NCBI RefSeq assembly: GCF_024347295.1
Contig: NZ_AP025458.1
Span: 682,001-746,000, forward strand
Direction of reading: 5' to 3'
Source: Vibrio artabrorum
Lineage (GTDB): Bacteria > Pseudomonadota > Gammaproteobacteria > Enterobacterales > Vibrionaceae
DNA: 64,000 nt
The position numbers were made by a program, and so were the translations under genes. Each line of letters opens with the position of its first letter. The stretch's first letter is position 1. Shown here piece by piece: positions 16,271 through 23,756 of this stretch. The notes below the pieces were generated by a model. The model had not been told where the DNA came from, did no database searches, and worked only from the letters and a program-made list of their open reading frames with translations.

Positions 16271-17221
16271 ATGAAAATATATAATATAAAACCATTAGCT
16301 GTAGAAGAGCGTAAAGAAAGTGTGGTAAAACCAACACTCTTGATCACCAGTGTTTTAACGCTCTCTATTTTAGCACTTTGGCATTTTTGGCCAGTAATTT
16401 TAGTTAATAGCATTCATTGGCAGAAAGTATCGTTAGATTATTTAACTGATCAGTTTTACTCTGGAGATATGCATTCAAAGTTTGTTATCGTCGGTGTGTG
16501 CTTTTTGTATGGTGTTCTTCATGCACTAGGGCCAGGGCATGGCAAGGTTGTTGTGAGCACTTATTTAGCAACAAGTAATACGAAACTTAAAGCGGGTATT
16601 TTGATTACAATCTGTGCGGCAATTATGCAGGCGATTGTTGCGATTGTCTTAGTATCGACTTTTCTTTTTGTGTTGCAAAAAACGATGCATAAATTAAATG
16701 CGACCGTGAGTGATTTCGCTGTTTATAGTGGTTGTGTTGTCGGTGTTTTAGGTTTGCAGTTAATGTATAAAGCGATTAAATTATTTTATATAGCGCACTC
16801 AACTAAGCATATAACCCAAGCTAATGGTCAATGTAGTTGTGGTCATAATCATTCACCAGATCCTGAGGAACTCTCATCAGCATCTAACTTTAAAGAGTAT
16901 TTTATGATTGTGCTGAGTATTGGATTGAGACCTTGCTCTGGCGCAATTCTAGTCCTGTTTTTTGCTCATTTGACACATGTTTTTTGGGTCGGTGTCATTG
17001 GTACTTTTTTGATGTCGATCGGTACTGCTATTACAACATCAACGGTAGCATTTTTAACTGTGTCAGGAAGAAAAATTATTCAAATCTATTCGAACTTTTC
17101 CTTCCAAGTAAACATTATAATCCCAATATTTATTAAATGTTTCGCAGGGTTGTTTTTTATTATGATTGCATTGGTGTTAATTTTTACACCATCGTATGGA
17201 CTTTCTCCGATACTATCCTGA
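16271..17221 (+). CDS. ZevB-like NicO-family metal permease
   Basis: 316 residues, about six or seven membrane helices. The NicO signatures are present: HALGPGHGKVVVSTYLA (about residue 78) and, late in the protein, GLRPCSGAILVLFFA. A cytoplasmic or periplasmic His/Cys segment (CSCGHNHSPD, about 190) is a candidate metal relay. NicO proteins move Ni, Co or Zn; with DUF1007 next door, the ZevB function in zinc transport is the best reading. It is the last gene of the operon. No clear terminator is seen in the following 150 bp. Confidence 0.85.
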   Translation: MKIYNIKPLAVEERKESVVKPTLLITSVLTLSILALWHFWPVILVNSIHWQKVSLDYLTDQFYSGDMHSKFVIVGVCFLYGVLHALGPGHGKVVVSTYLATSNTKLKAGILITICAAIMQAIVAIVLVSTFLFVLQKTMHKLNATVSDFAVYSGCVVGVLGLQLMYKAIKLFYIAHSTKHITQANGQCSCGHNHSPDPEELSSASNFKEYFMIVLSIGLRPCSGAILVLFFAHLTHVFWVGVIGTFLMSIGTAITTSTVAFLTVSGRKIIQIYSNFSFQVNIIIPIFIKCFAGLFFIMIALVLIFTPSYGLSPILS

Positions 17222-17379
17222 TTAAACTTTACAATCAGAATGGTGAATTATAGTCTGGTAAGTTATTTAATGTAAATATTGTACTATTTTGGGTAAAGTT
17301 CATCATTAGCGGTTTATAACTGAGATTTTAGCTCTCGATTTCACTTTTAAGGCTTTTGATTGATCATTTATACGGCTAC
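17222..17379. other. Spacer after zinc operon
   Basis: A 158-bp AT-rich stretch between the zinc operon and the left end of the IS110-family element. Nothing is recognised. Confidence 0.4.
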
Positions 17380-17391
17380 ATGGATTCCCCC

Positions 17392-17641
17392 GGTTGTCAA
17401 ACATCCGCTAAACTTATGTTGATGGGTTTTGGACTGCCGCTCTACATTCGGCCTACTTATCGACGATTCGCATACGTCGTGGCCCTGATGACTTGCGCGA
17501 CTGCGGTGCCTTATTCGTTAGATGACATCTAGTGTGTCCGCCGCATTAACAGGCTCTCCGCAAGTGGTCTTAACCTATCTCCATCATTAGCGTCTGCAAT
17601 GACCCGGTGGTTTTAACTCTTTATGCTGCTTAAGTTTCTAC
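17392..17641 (-). ncRNA. Candidate guide (seek/bridge) RNA region of the IS1111-type element
   Basis: IS110/IS1111 elements encode a structured guide RNA in a non-coding end; in the IS1111 group it lies downstream of the transposase. Here 250 bp between the transposase stop and the terminal repeat contain no ORF, are richer in GC than the flanks and hold several short self-complementary stretches (for example agcagcataaag near 17620-17650). The location is the evidence; I have not folded it or matched guide loops to the insertion site. Confidence 0.35.
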
Positions 17642-18667
17642 TTAAGCAGCATAGTTTTCATATTCGGTTTGATTGTGTAAAAGCGACCATATAATTCGTG
17701 CGTTCTTCGCGGCAAGTGCCACTATCGCTCGGTTCATTCCTCTTCGTTCTAGAACGCCTCGACACCACTGACTTAGCTTATCTTGCTTGTCGCCAAGGTT
17801 AGCAATGACTGTCCTTGCCCCGTGAACTAATAGTGTTCGCAAGTATTTGTCGCCGTGTTTGGTTATCCGACCTAAGCGAGGCTTTCCTCCCGTCGAATAT
17901 TGCTTTGGTACGAGTCCTAGCCAAGCAGAGAAATCACGGCTTTTATCAAATTGAGAACCATTGCCTATCGAAGCAAGTATCGCAGTAGCGGTTTGCGGTC
18001 CAATGCCACGAACCTTCATCACTCGTTGAACATTAGCGCTGACCTTAGCAAAAGACTCGAAGACTTGTTCAGTATCGGCGATACGTTGATTCAACTCTCC
18101 AAGGTGGTGATAAGCATCGGCAATCACCGTTCTTGCGAGATGTGGCAGTTCATTTTCTGCATCTTCAAGGATTAAGGGAACGTGTTTCATTAATGAAGAG
18201 CGGCCAACAGGAATGATTAACCCGAACTCAGAGAGTAGGGCGCGCATGCGATTCATAAGGGCGGTGCGTTCACGAACCCAATGCTCTCTCATTCTATGTA
18301 CCGATAAGATGGCTTGTTGCTCGGGGGATTTTACGGGTACAAAGCGAGTTGATGGACGCTGAACAGCTTCGCATATGGCAACAGCATCATTAAGGTCGTT
18401 TTTTCCTTTAGTTCGATAAGGAATTACGTATTTAACGGCCATAATGCGGGCGTCGTGCCCAAGTTTATTGAGTGTTCTTGCCCAATAATGTGCACCACCA
18501 CACGCTTCAACGCCTATACGCATGAGTGGCATATTTGCTATTGTAGTCAGTAGTTTAGAGCGAGTTACCGACTTATGAAGTATGACCTTACCATTTTGGT
18601 CTACGGCATGAAGACTGAAGTGGTTTTTAGCTAGGTCGATACCGCAGAAATAAGAATAATCAGACAT
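17642..18667 (-). CDS. IS110-family (IS1111-type) transposase
   Basis: 341 residues from ATG 18667, behind RBS ggaggcact; the open frame extends nine codons further without an RBS. The N-terminal DEDD RuvC-like domain begins CGIDLAKNHFSLH with the first Asp, followed by GVEACGGAHYWAR (Glu) and KNDLNDAVAICEA (the two Asp). The C-terminal transposase_20 domain has VRGIGPQTATAILASIG and the AWLGLVPKQYSTGGKPRLGRITK Ser-containing block. It appears intact. Confidence 0.93.
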   Translation of the reverse strand: MSDYSYFCGIDLAKNHFSLHAVDQNGKVILHKSVTRSKLLTTIANMPLMRIGVEACGGAHYWARTLNKLGHDARIMAVKYVIPYRTKGKNDLNDAVAICEAVQRPSTRFVPVKSPEQQAILSVHRMREHWVRERTALMNRMRALLSEFGLIIPVGRSSLMKHVPLILEDAENELPHLARTVIADAYHHLGELNQRIADTEQVFESFAKVSANVQRVMKVRGIGPQTATAILASIGNGSQFDKSRDFSAWLGLVPKQYSTGGKPRLGRITKHGDKYLRTLLVHGARTVIANLGDKQDKLSQWCRGVLERRGMNRAIVALAAKNARIIWSLLHNQTEYENYAA

Positions 18668-18787
18668 AGTGCCTCCGGTGCAATTAAGTACCACATAAGT
18701 GTGGCATATCCTCGGTAGGGGGAATCCATGTCATTCGTTGTTGATCAAATCAGCTTGAGGTTCAACAACGCCATATTTGACTAATCG

Positions 18788-19149
18788 TTAGCTTCTAACA
18801 GGCATACCTAGTCCTATGACTTTGTTTATAGCTTTGACATTCGCCATGATTTCTCCCACTTGGGCGTTGTAACATCTCAAGCTCAATTTACCGCTGGTTA
18901 ATCCTTTATATCGAGACATTGCGGTCTCAGATATTGAGCGATTGTGGTAACCAGACTCAGATTTCCACTCCGTTATTGTTCCGTTTTTAAGAGCTTCTAC
19001 AGCTTCATTTCTGGGATGCCCATCTTCCCAAAGAGCTGCATTCTTTCGAGGTGGTATCAACGGAGTACAGCCCTTATTTTTCAGAGTCTCATGGCAACTT
19101 TTTGTGTCATATGCTCCATCAGCAGATACTGATCTGCTCCAGTCAGACT
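18788..19149 (-). pseudogene. IS5-family transposase, C-terminal fragment
   Basis: The reading IPPRKNAALWEDGHPRNEAV, then YHNRSISETAMSRYKGL and YNAQVGEIMANVKAINKVIGLGMP is clearly homologous to the C-terminus of the IS5 transposase at 26999-27919, but from a different, diverged element. The 5' part is cut off by the IS3-family element beginning at 19150 and does not resume on its other side, so a deletion accompanied or followed the insertion. A 9-bp inverted repeat (cgttgttga / tcaacaacg) at about 18737-18771 may be near its terminal repeat. Confidence 0.8.
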
Positions 19150-19159
19150 GGACACCGCA

Positions 19160-20011
19160 TTAAGCGACATATTGTTTTTCAAAGTTAACTGGGCTTAGAT
19201 ACCCAAGAGCACTGTGCCTTCTTGTTCGATTATAATCAACTTCGATATATTCAAAAAGCGCTTGGCGCATCTCTTCTCGCGTCATTATCGGCTCGTATTG
19301 GATGGCTTCTACTTTCATTGTGTGGAAAAAGCTTTCAACACAGGCGTTATCCCAGCAATTTCCCTTCCTACTCATACTTTGTTTTAAATTATGAGCTGCG
19401 ATTAAGTCTCGGTAGTCTTTTGAGCAATATTGGCTGCCTCTATCACTATGGATAATCATTCCTTCTGGCATGCCTCTGCGGAACAAAGCCATTGATAGCG
19501 CATCACAGACAAGAGTTGCGGTCATTCTTGTACTCATTGACCAACCAACGACTTGCCGTGAATACAGGTCGATAATAACAGCTAAATACATCCAGCCTTC
19601 GCTAGTCGCGAGATAGGTGATATCTCCAGCCCATTTTTGATTTGGGGCTGTCGCATTAAAGTCTTGGTCAAGCAAGTTCGGGGCAACGGGAAGCCTATGC
19701 TTACTGTCTGTCGTGCTTTTGAACTTACGGGCGGCCTTCGCAACGAGTCCCTGACGCTTCATGCTCGCGGCGATGGTTTTTACATCGTGCTTATTACCAT
19801 TTTCTTCAAGTTCTTTTTGAATACGCCTTGCACCATCACGTTCCTTTTTATCATCAAAGACTTCGCGAACTTTGATATCAAGTTGCTTGCGGTGCTCGTT
19901 TCGTTGAGTGACTTTATTGCGATTATCAATCCAGTAATAAAACCCACTTCGAGAAACCCCAAACACCTTAGCCATACGGACAATCCTATATTGCATAAGG
20001 TGTTTGAGCAT
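19160..20011 (-). CDS. IS3-family transposase OrfB
   Basis: A 283-residue DDE integrase (rve domain). An HTH_21-like N-terminus is followed by the catalytic D in WAGDITYLA, D in HSDRGSQYCS and E in DNACVESFFHTMK, and the IS3-type ending YLSPVNFEKQY. The frame is -1 relative to OrfA, with an A-rich gcgaaaaat stretch near 20040 that could serve for programmed slippage to an OrfAB fusion. It is intact. Confidence 0.93.
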   Translation of the reverse strand: MLKHLMQYRIVRMAKVFGVSRSGFYYWIDNRNKVTQRNEHRKQLDIKVREVFDDKKERDGARRIQKELEENGNKHDVKTIAASMKRQGLVAKAARKFKSTTDSKHRLPVAPNLLDQDFNATAPNQKWAGDITYLATSEGWMYLAVIIDLYSRQVVGWSMSTRMTATLVCDALSMALFRRGMPEGMIIHSDRGSQYCSKDYRDLIAAHNLKQSMSRKGNCWDNACVESFFHTMKVEAIQYEPIMTREEMRQALFEYIEVDYNRTRRHSALGYLSPVNFEKQYVA

Positions 20012-20025
20012 AAACTCATAGCAAT

Positions 20026-20310
20026 CTACTTTAGATTTTTCGCGAAGTAGGTGGCGGCCTTTTTTACGATATCTAGCTCTTCAGCTTGCTCTGCCAATAA
20101 TCGTTTGAGTTTGGCATTTTCGGTGGCGAGCTCTCTTTCTCTATCACTGACTTTCGCGTCTTTTTTGACGGCTTTACGCCATCCATAGCTCTGGGATTCA
20201 TATAACGATAGCTGCCGTGCAGCCGCAGCGACCCCCACTTTCTCTGCTAACTTAAGTGCTTCAGCTTTAAATTCAGGAGCATGTTTGATTCGTGTTTTCT
20301 TAGTTGTCAT
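20026..20310 (-). CDS. IS3-family OrfA
   Basis: 94 residues, an HTH_Tnp_1 domain (FKAEALKLAEKVGVAAAARQLSL) followed by a leucine-zipper coiled coil (ELATENAKLKRLLAEQAEELDIVKKA). It binds IS ends and is produced alone or fused to OrfB by frameshifting. RBS gaggtg upstream of ATG 20310. Confidence 0.92.
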   Translation of the reverse strand: MTTKKTRIKHAPEFKAEALKLAEKVGVAAAARQLSLYESQSYGWRKAVKKDAKVSDRERELATENAKLKRLLAEQAEELDIVKKAATYFAKNLK

Positions 20311-20399
20311 TGTTCACCTCGTTAGTGATTGTACTCACTTAACTCAGTGTCCAAAACTTTTGGTGTGGATCAAAGCCCGATCACACCGCAATAGTTAAC

Positions 20400-20831
20400 T
20401 TATTTGTATAAACTAAATTTCTTTGTCATCTCTCGAATTACTTCTGTTTCACCAAATAGACATATTCCTAAGTAATTCAGTTCTAATTCTGGCGTTTCCT
20501 TTGTCTTAGACTGTTGTACTAATGAACCACCTACAATCATGGTATTAGTAAAAACTGTAAATTTGATTCCTTGGGTAATCGCTTCTTCTCTTACCTTCCT
20601 AATTTTATTGGAGTTGTTAGCTTTCAAAACAATAAATGGGTAATGAGATATACAACGGTGTAGGTTGTTGTCCTGATCCTCATAGTCAACATAGATCGCA
20701 TCATCTGATGCCAGTAAGTGCGATAAGCCAACACTAAGGTGACCGAGCACATTAACAGTACGCCCGACATCCATTTTTTTATCCAGAATCGCAACAAATC
20801 GTTTTTTCGTTTCATTTGGTAGATTATTCAT
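20400..20831 (-). CDS. DUF2000-family protein
   Basis: 143 residues. The pattern KKRFVAILDKKMDVGRTVNVLGHLSVGLSHLL at the start and FTVFTNTMIVGGSLVQQ later is typical of DUF2000, a small alpha/beta fold distantly like peptidyl-tRNA hydrolase 2 and often encoded beside AsnC/Lrp regulators. Here a broken Lrp-family gene starts divergently about 120 bp away, which fits. The function is unknown. It is marooned between IS elements. Confidence 0.8.
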   Translation of the reverse strand: MNNLPNETKKRFVAILDKKMDVGRTVNVLGHLSVGLSHLLASDDAIYVDYEDQDNNLHRCISHYPFIVLKANNSNKIRKVREEAITQGIKFTVFTNTMIVGGSLVQQSKTKETPELELNYLGICLFGETEVIREMTKKFSLYK

Positions 20832-20952
20832 TGCTTTACCTTATTGGTGATAGATTGTTCATATGGATATTAGATATATTATAGATGGCTTTACACGAAA
20901 TATTCTTGCATATATTGTAATGATTGAATAAATTACGCAATAAAAGTGATGT

Positions 20953-21395
20953 ATGGATAGATATAACGAAAGAATCTTGCAATAATTGAGTGTAAATGGA
21001 AGAGTCACAAATGCACAGTTTGCACAAAAGATAGGTCTGTCTGCATCTGCATGCTTACGCCGTGTCCAAGAGTTAGAGAGTAAAGGGATCATTAAAGGCT
21101 ATCGTGTATACTTGACTCCAAAAGACTTGGTCGTGGTTTTGTTGCATACGTTACAGTTGGTCTTTCTACACATACAAGTAAAGCACAGAAAAGTTTTGAA
21201 GATGCTATTTATCTATCACACGAAGTTGTGGAATGTCATAACGTAACGGGGAGATTTGAATACTTATTACGTGTAGAAACTACAGATTTAAAAAGCTACA
21301 AAGCATTCCATTCTGACACCCTTGGAATGCTACCTCACGTAACCATGATTACAACTCATGTAGTTATGGCGTCTACCAAGGATGAGCGAGCATGA
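20953..21395 (+). pseudogene. Lrp/AsnC-family regulator, broken
   Basis: The reading starts ATGGATAGATATAACG and continues as an Lrp HTH (RVTNAQFAQKIGLSASACLRRVQELESKGIIKGYRV). There is a TAA at 20983-20985 after ten codons, and a one-base loss near 21130 shifts the frame, after which the RAM/effector domain resumes (FEYLLRVETTDLKSYKAFHS, then LPHVTMITTHVVM). The TAA probably replaces a CAA codon. It was the likely divergent regulator of the DUF2000 gene and is now inactive. Confidence 0.8.
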
Positions 21396-21399
21396 ACTG

Positions 21400-21545
21400 A
21401 CGAGAATGTAACTTTTTTATATTGCTTTTCATATTCTACAGGCGACAGTTGATTATTGGAAACATGTCTTTGATTCGCAATGTCATGGCTTGTATATTGG
21501 GCATCCTGATCTGAATGTGAGTGTTTTTTTATCGAAGAACGCCGC
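21400..21545 (-). pseudogene. IS3-family OrfB remnant
   Basis: Minus-strand reading of HSDQDAQYTS and, near the end, NNQLSPVEYEKQYKK matches the second catalytic Asp region and the C-terminus of IS3 OrfB proteins, with the intervening part lost. It abuts the Lrp pseudogene. No ends are preserved. Confidence 0.5.
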
Positions 21546-21790
21546 CATATCTCCATCAGATAGAGCGTCTAATGCTAGATGCTTCAATCATGCGTAAAAG
21601 CCACTTGGATAGACGTCAAGTACGCTGCACATTCGTCGTACAGACCAGATAGGCATATAGGCTTTTATCTTACGAATCCCCTCATAAATTTCTATATAAA
21701 ACAATGATTAGACGCACATCGCTCATTCTTATCTAGTGAGTTTCGCCAAAAACACACCTGATTAAATGGATTTAATAGGAAGTTCTAACG
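21546..21790. other. Intergenic remnant DNA
   Basis: About 245 bp between IS remnants. Short transposase-like stretches may be present (ctagatgcttcaatcatgcgtaaaagcc could read as an IS3 fragment), but nothing is long enough to assign. Confidence 0.3.
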
Positions 21791-22055
21791 ATGCACGATG
21801 TGCAAATGCTACAGCAAAATATTGAGAATCAATACCCTGAAATTCACAAAAAATGACTTAAATATCTGATGGTTGCAACCAAAACGGTACTTGATGGCTC
21901 TGACCTCACACTTACCAAAATTGGATGAGCTCTCGACACTGATACCACTGTGAAACATGCCATCAAACGTATCGACCAATTGCTTGGTGATAGCAATCTA
22001 CACCGTGAAAAAGAATCCATATATGAATGGCATGCCTTCTTTATTGGTAAGCCCC
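21791..22055 (+). pseudogene. IS4-family (IS10-like) transposase, N-terminal fragment
   Basis: The reading starts at ATG 21791 (MHDVQMLQQNIENQYPEIHKK), then after one stop VATKTVLDGSDLTLTKIG, and after a second stop TTVKHAIKRIDQLLGDSNLH followed by WHAFFIGKPL. This aligns with the N-terminus of IS10 transposase (TLTELGRNLP, TKHNIKRIDRLLGNRHLH, WHASFI). Two in-frame stops are present and the gene is cut by the IS3-family element at 22056. No downstream part survives. Confidence 0.7.
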
Positions 22056-22109
22056 TGATTCCCTACACACTAAATAGTTATATAATTGAACAAACTATGA
22101 GGTGTCATC

Positions 22110-22403
22110 ATGAGCGGAAAACGCTATCCAGAAGAATTTAAAATCCAGGCCGTTGAACAGGTGACTAAACAAGGTCACACACTCAGTTCTACAGCAGAGC
22201 GACTTGGCATAAGTTACAAATCTCTGTGCGATTGGGTTAAGAAATACGATAAACCAGATAAACAGTGCAAGTATGAAGATGACCAAAGTGCTGAGTTACG
22301 CAAACTGAAAGCCGAACTTAAGCGTGTTACTATGGAGAGGGACATTCTAAAGGAAGCCGCGGTGTACTTTGCAGGGGAGTCAAAGAAAAGTACACGTTCA
22401 TAA
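22110..22403 (+). CDS. IS3-family OrfA (second element)
   Basis: 97 residues with an HTH_Tnp_1 domain (YPEEFKIQAVEQVTKQGHTLSSTAERLGIS) and a coiled coil (ELRKLKAELKRVTMERDILKEAAVYFA). The ORF is intact, but its partner OrfB is broken, so the element cannot move on its own. Confidence 0.9.
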   Translation: MSGKRYPEEFKIQAVEQVTKQGHTLSSTAERLGISYKSLCDWVKKYDKPDKQCKYEDDQSAELRKLKAELKRVTMERDILKEAAVYFAGESKKSTRS

Positions 22404-23259
22404 TTGAACGGCTCCAACGCTATCCAGTTAAAGTTGTTTGCTGTGCTCTAGGCATTGAGCGTAGTGGGTTTTACGCGTGGCGTCGTCAGCCACTCAGTGC
22501 TCGAGCCAAAGAAGACCAACGCTTACTTGGCAAAATAAAACAATTTTGTCTAGAAAGTGGATGCGTCTACGGCTATCGAAATATCACAATCGATCTGAAA
22601 AGTGATGGAGAAATCTGTGGTAAAAACCGAGTATACAGACTGATGAAATCCGCCAATATTAAAGCTATTCGTGGCTATAAGAGGCATAAGGGATTTTATT
22701 CTGGGAAAGTTGACTTGGCTGCTCCAAACCTTCTGGAACGAGAATTTATGGTCGATAAACCAGACCTACGTTGGGTAACCGACTTTACTTATATACTGAC
22801 TTACGAGGGTTGGCTTACTTTACCGTTGTTATTGATTTATTCTCCAGAAAAGTCGTCGGGTGGACGATGAAAAGTAGCCCAAAAACTGATCTTGTTATTG
22901 ATGCCTTGTTGATGGTGATTTGGCGTAGACGACCAAGTGAACAGGTACTCGTTCACTCAGATCAAGGCGTGCAATATACCTAGAGCGACTGGCGCAGTTT
23001 CCTAAAAGAGCACAATATGGAAATTAGCATGAGTCGAAAGGGAAACTGTCACGACAACGCCGTTGCTGAGAGTTTTTTCTCGCTGCTCAAGAAAGATAGA
23101 GTAAAGCGAAGAATTTACAAAACCCGTGATGAAGCCCGCTCTGAGATATTTGAATATATCGAGTGCTTCTACAATCCAAAACGGAATCATGGTACTAATG
23201 GTGGGCTGTCACCGAATGAGTATGAAAGACAGTATTATCAGAAACTTGAAAGTGTGTAG
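22385..23259 (+). pseudogene. IS3-family OrfB, frameshift and nonsense
   Basis: An rve-type transposase read in the -1 frame after OrfA (GIERSGFYAWRRQPLSARAK onwards). The frame shifts near 22810 (EGWLTL against GLAYFTVVIDLFSRKVVGW), and a TAG at 22981 interrupts HSDQGVQYT-SDW. After that the catalytic Glu block DNAVAESFFSLLKKD and the C-terminus GGLSPNEYERQY follow. All catalytic residues are recognisable, so the decay is recent. Confidence 0.85.
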
Positions 23260-23269
23260 AGTTCTGGGG

Positions 23270-23500
23270 TCTTACCAGTTTGTGGTTGGACGGAAAGCGT
23301 GGTTATTTACTAAAAGTGAGCGTGGTGCCCGTAGCAGCTGCATCTTATATAGCTTTAGTTGAGATAGCTAAAGCGAATGGCTTAGTCTTAGTACTGGCAG
23401 AGTATTTGACCCATTGCTTTAAGCGACTGGCGGTCGAACCAGATAACTTAGAAGCATTGATGCCATGGAACATCAAAGGGTTAAAAGCCGTTAAGTAAGA
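23270..23500 (+). pseudogene. IS66-family TnpC, C-terminal remnant
   Basis: The reading FVVGRKAWLFTKSERGARSSCILYS, then in another frame IALVEIAKANGL and LEALMPWNIKGLK, matches the end of IS66 transposases (GRKNWLF..., LIETAKANG, LLPWN). At least one frameshift is present and the rest of the gene is gone. Confidence 0.7.
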
Positions 23501-23501
23501 A

Positions 23502-23536
23502 AGATACGGAAGGCTAATCACCTTCCGTATCTTATT
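23502..23536. terminator. Hairpin after IS66 remnant
   Basis: A 12-bp perfect stem, agatacggaagg (23502-23513) with ccttccgtatct (23521-23532), then TATT. It could terminate plus-strand transcription; it may also be part of the IS66 end. Confidence 0.45.
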
Positions 23537-23756
23537 GCAGTAGGGTGTTTACCGCCAGCTTACAGTATACCTAAAACCCAATATTTTGTTTTAGAATTAA
23601 GTACCGTTATCTCCGATCTGAATTAGGAAGCAAAGCTCCTTTCACCACTATGTTTCAATGATAGTTGGGAGCCTCTTCAAGAAGATTGTTCAGTTAACTT
23701 CTTGTCAGGTTCTTGAAAAGGGCTCCTACGTGTCTCAGGTAGAATTGTTGAACAGT
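23537..23756. other. Spacer with a long inverted repeat
   Basis: There is no ORF here. A 16- to 17-bp imperfect inverted repeat (ggagcctcttcaagaa at 23668-23683 and ttcttgaaaagggctcc at 23710-23726) lies 30 bp after the stop of the minus-strand peptidase gene and may act as its terminator or processing stem. There is no T-run. Confidence 0.4.

Larger units (their letters stand above)
17380..18729 (-). mobile_element. IS110-family element of the IS1111 type
   Basis: Perfect 12-bp inverted repeats atggattccccc (17380-17391) and gggggaatccat (18718-18729) flank one transposase. Inverted repeats near the ends and a long non-coding stretch downstream of the transposase (about 250 bp) are features of the IS1111 subgroup of IS110. 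The transposase ORF is intact. The exact ends may lie a few bases outside the repeats, as is usual for this group. Confidence 0.8.
19150..20353 (-). mobile_element. IS3-family element, apparently intact
   Basis: The element runs from tggacaccgcattaagcg at 19150 to the imperfect inverted repeat ending ...gtgtcca at 20353, about 1.2 kb, with TG...CA ends. It carries OrfA and OrfB in the -1 frame relation used by IS3 elements. No clear 3- to 4-bp target duplication is visible because the left flank is a truncated IS5 gene. Confidence 0.85.
22056..23265 (+). mobile_element. Second IS3-family element, decayed
   Basis: It is bounded by tgattccctacacac (22056-22070) and its imperfect complement gtgtgtagagttctg (23251-23265), 1.21 kb. 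It carries OrfA and a damaged OrfB of a different IS3 subgroup from the copy at 19150. It inserted into an IS10-like gene; the sequence to its right is IS66-like, so the two flanks are not contiguous and a rearrangement has occurred. Confidence 0.75.
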
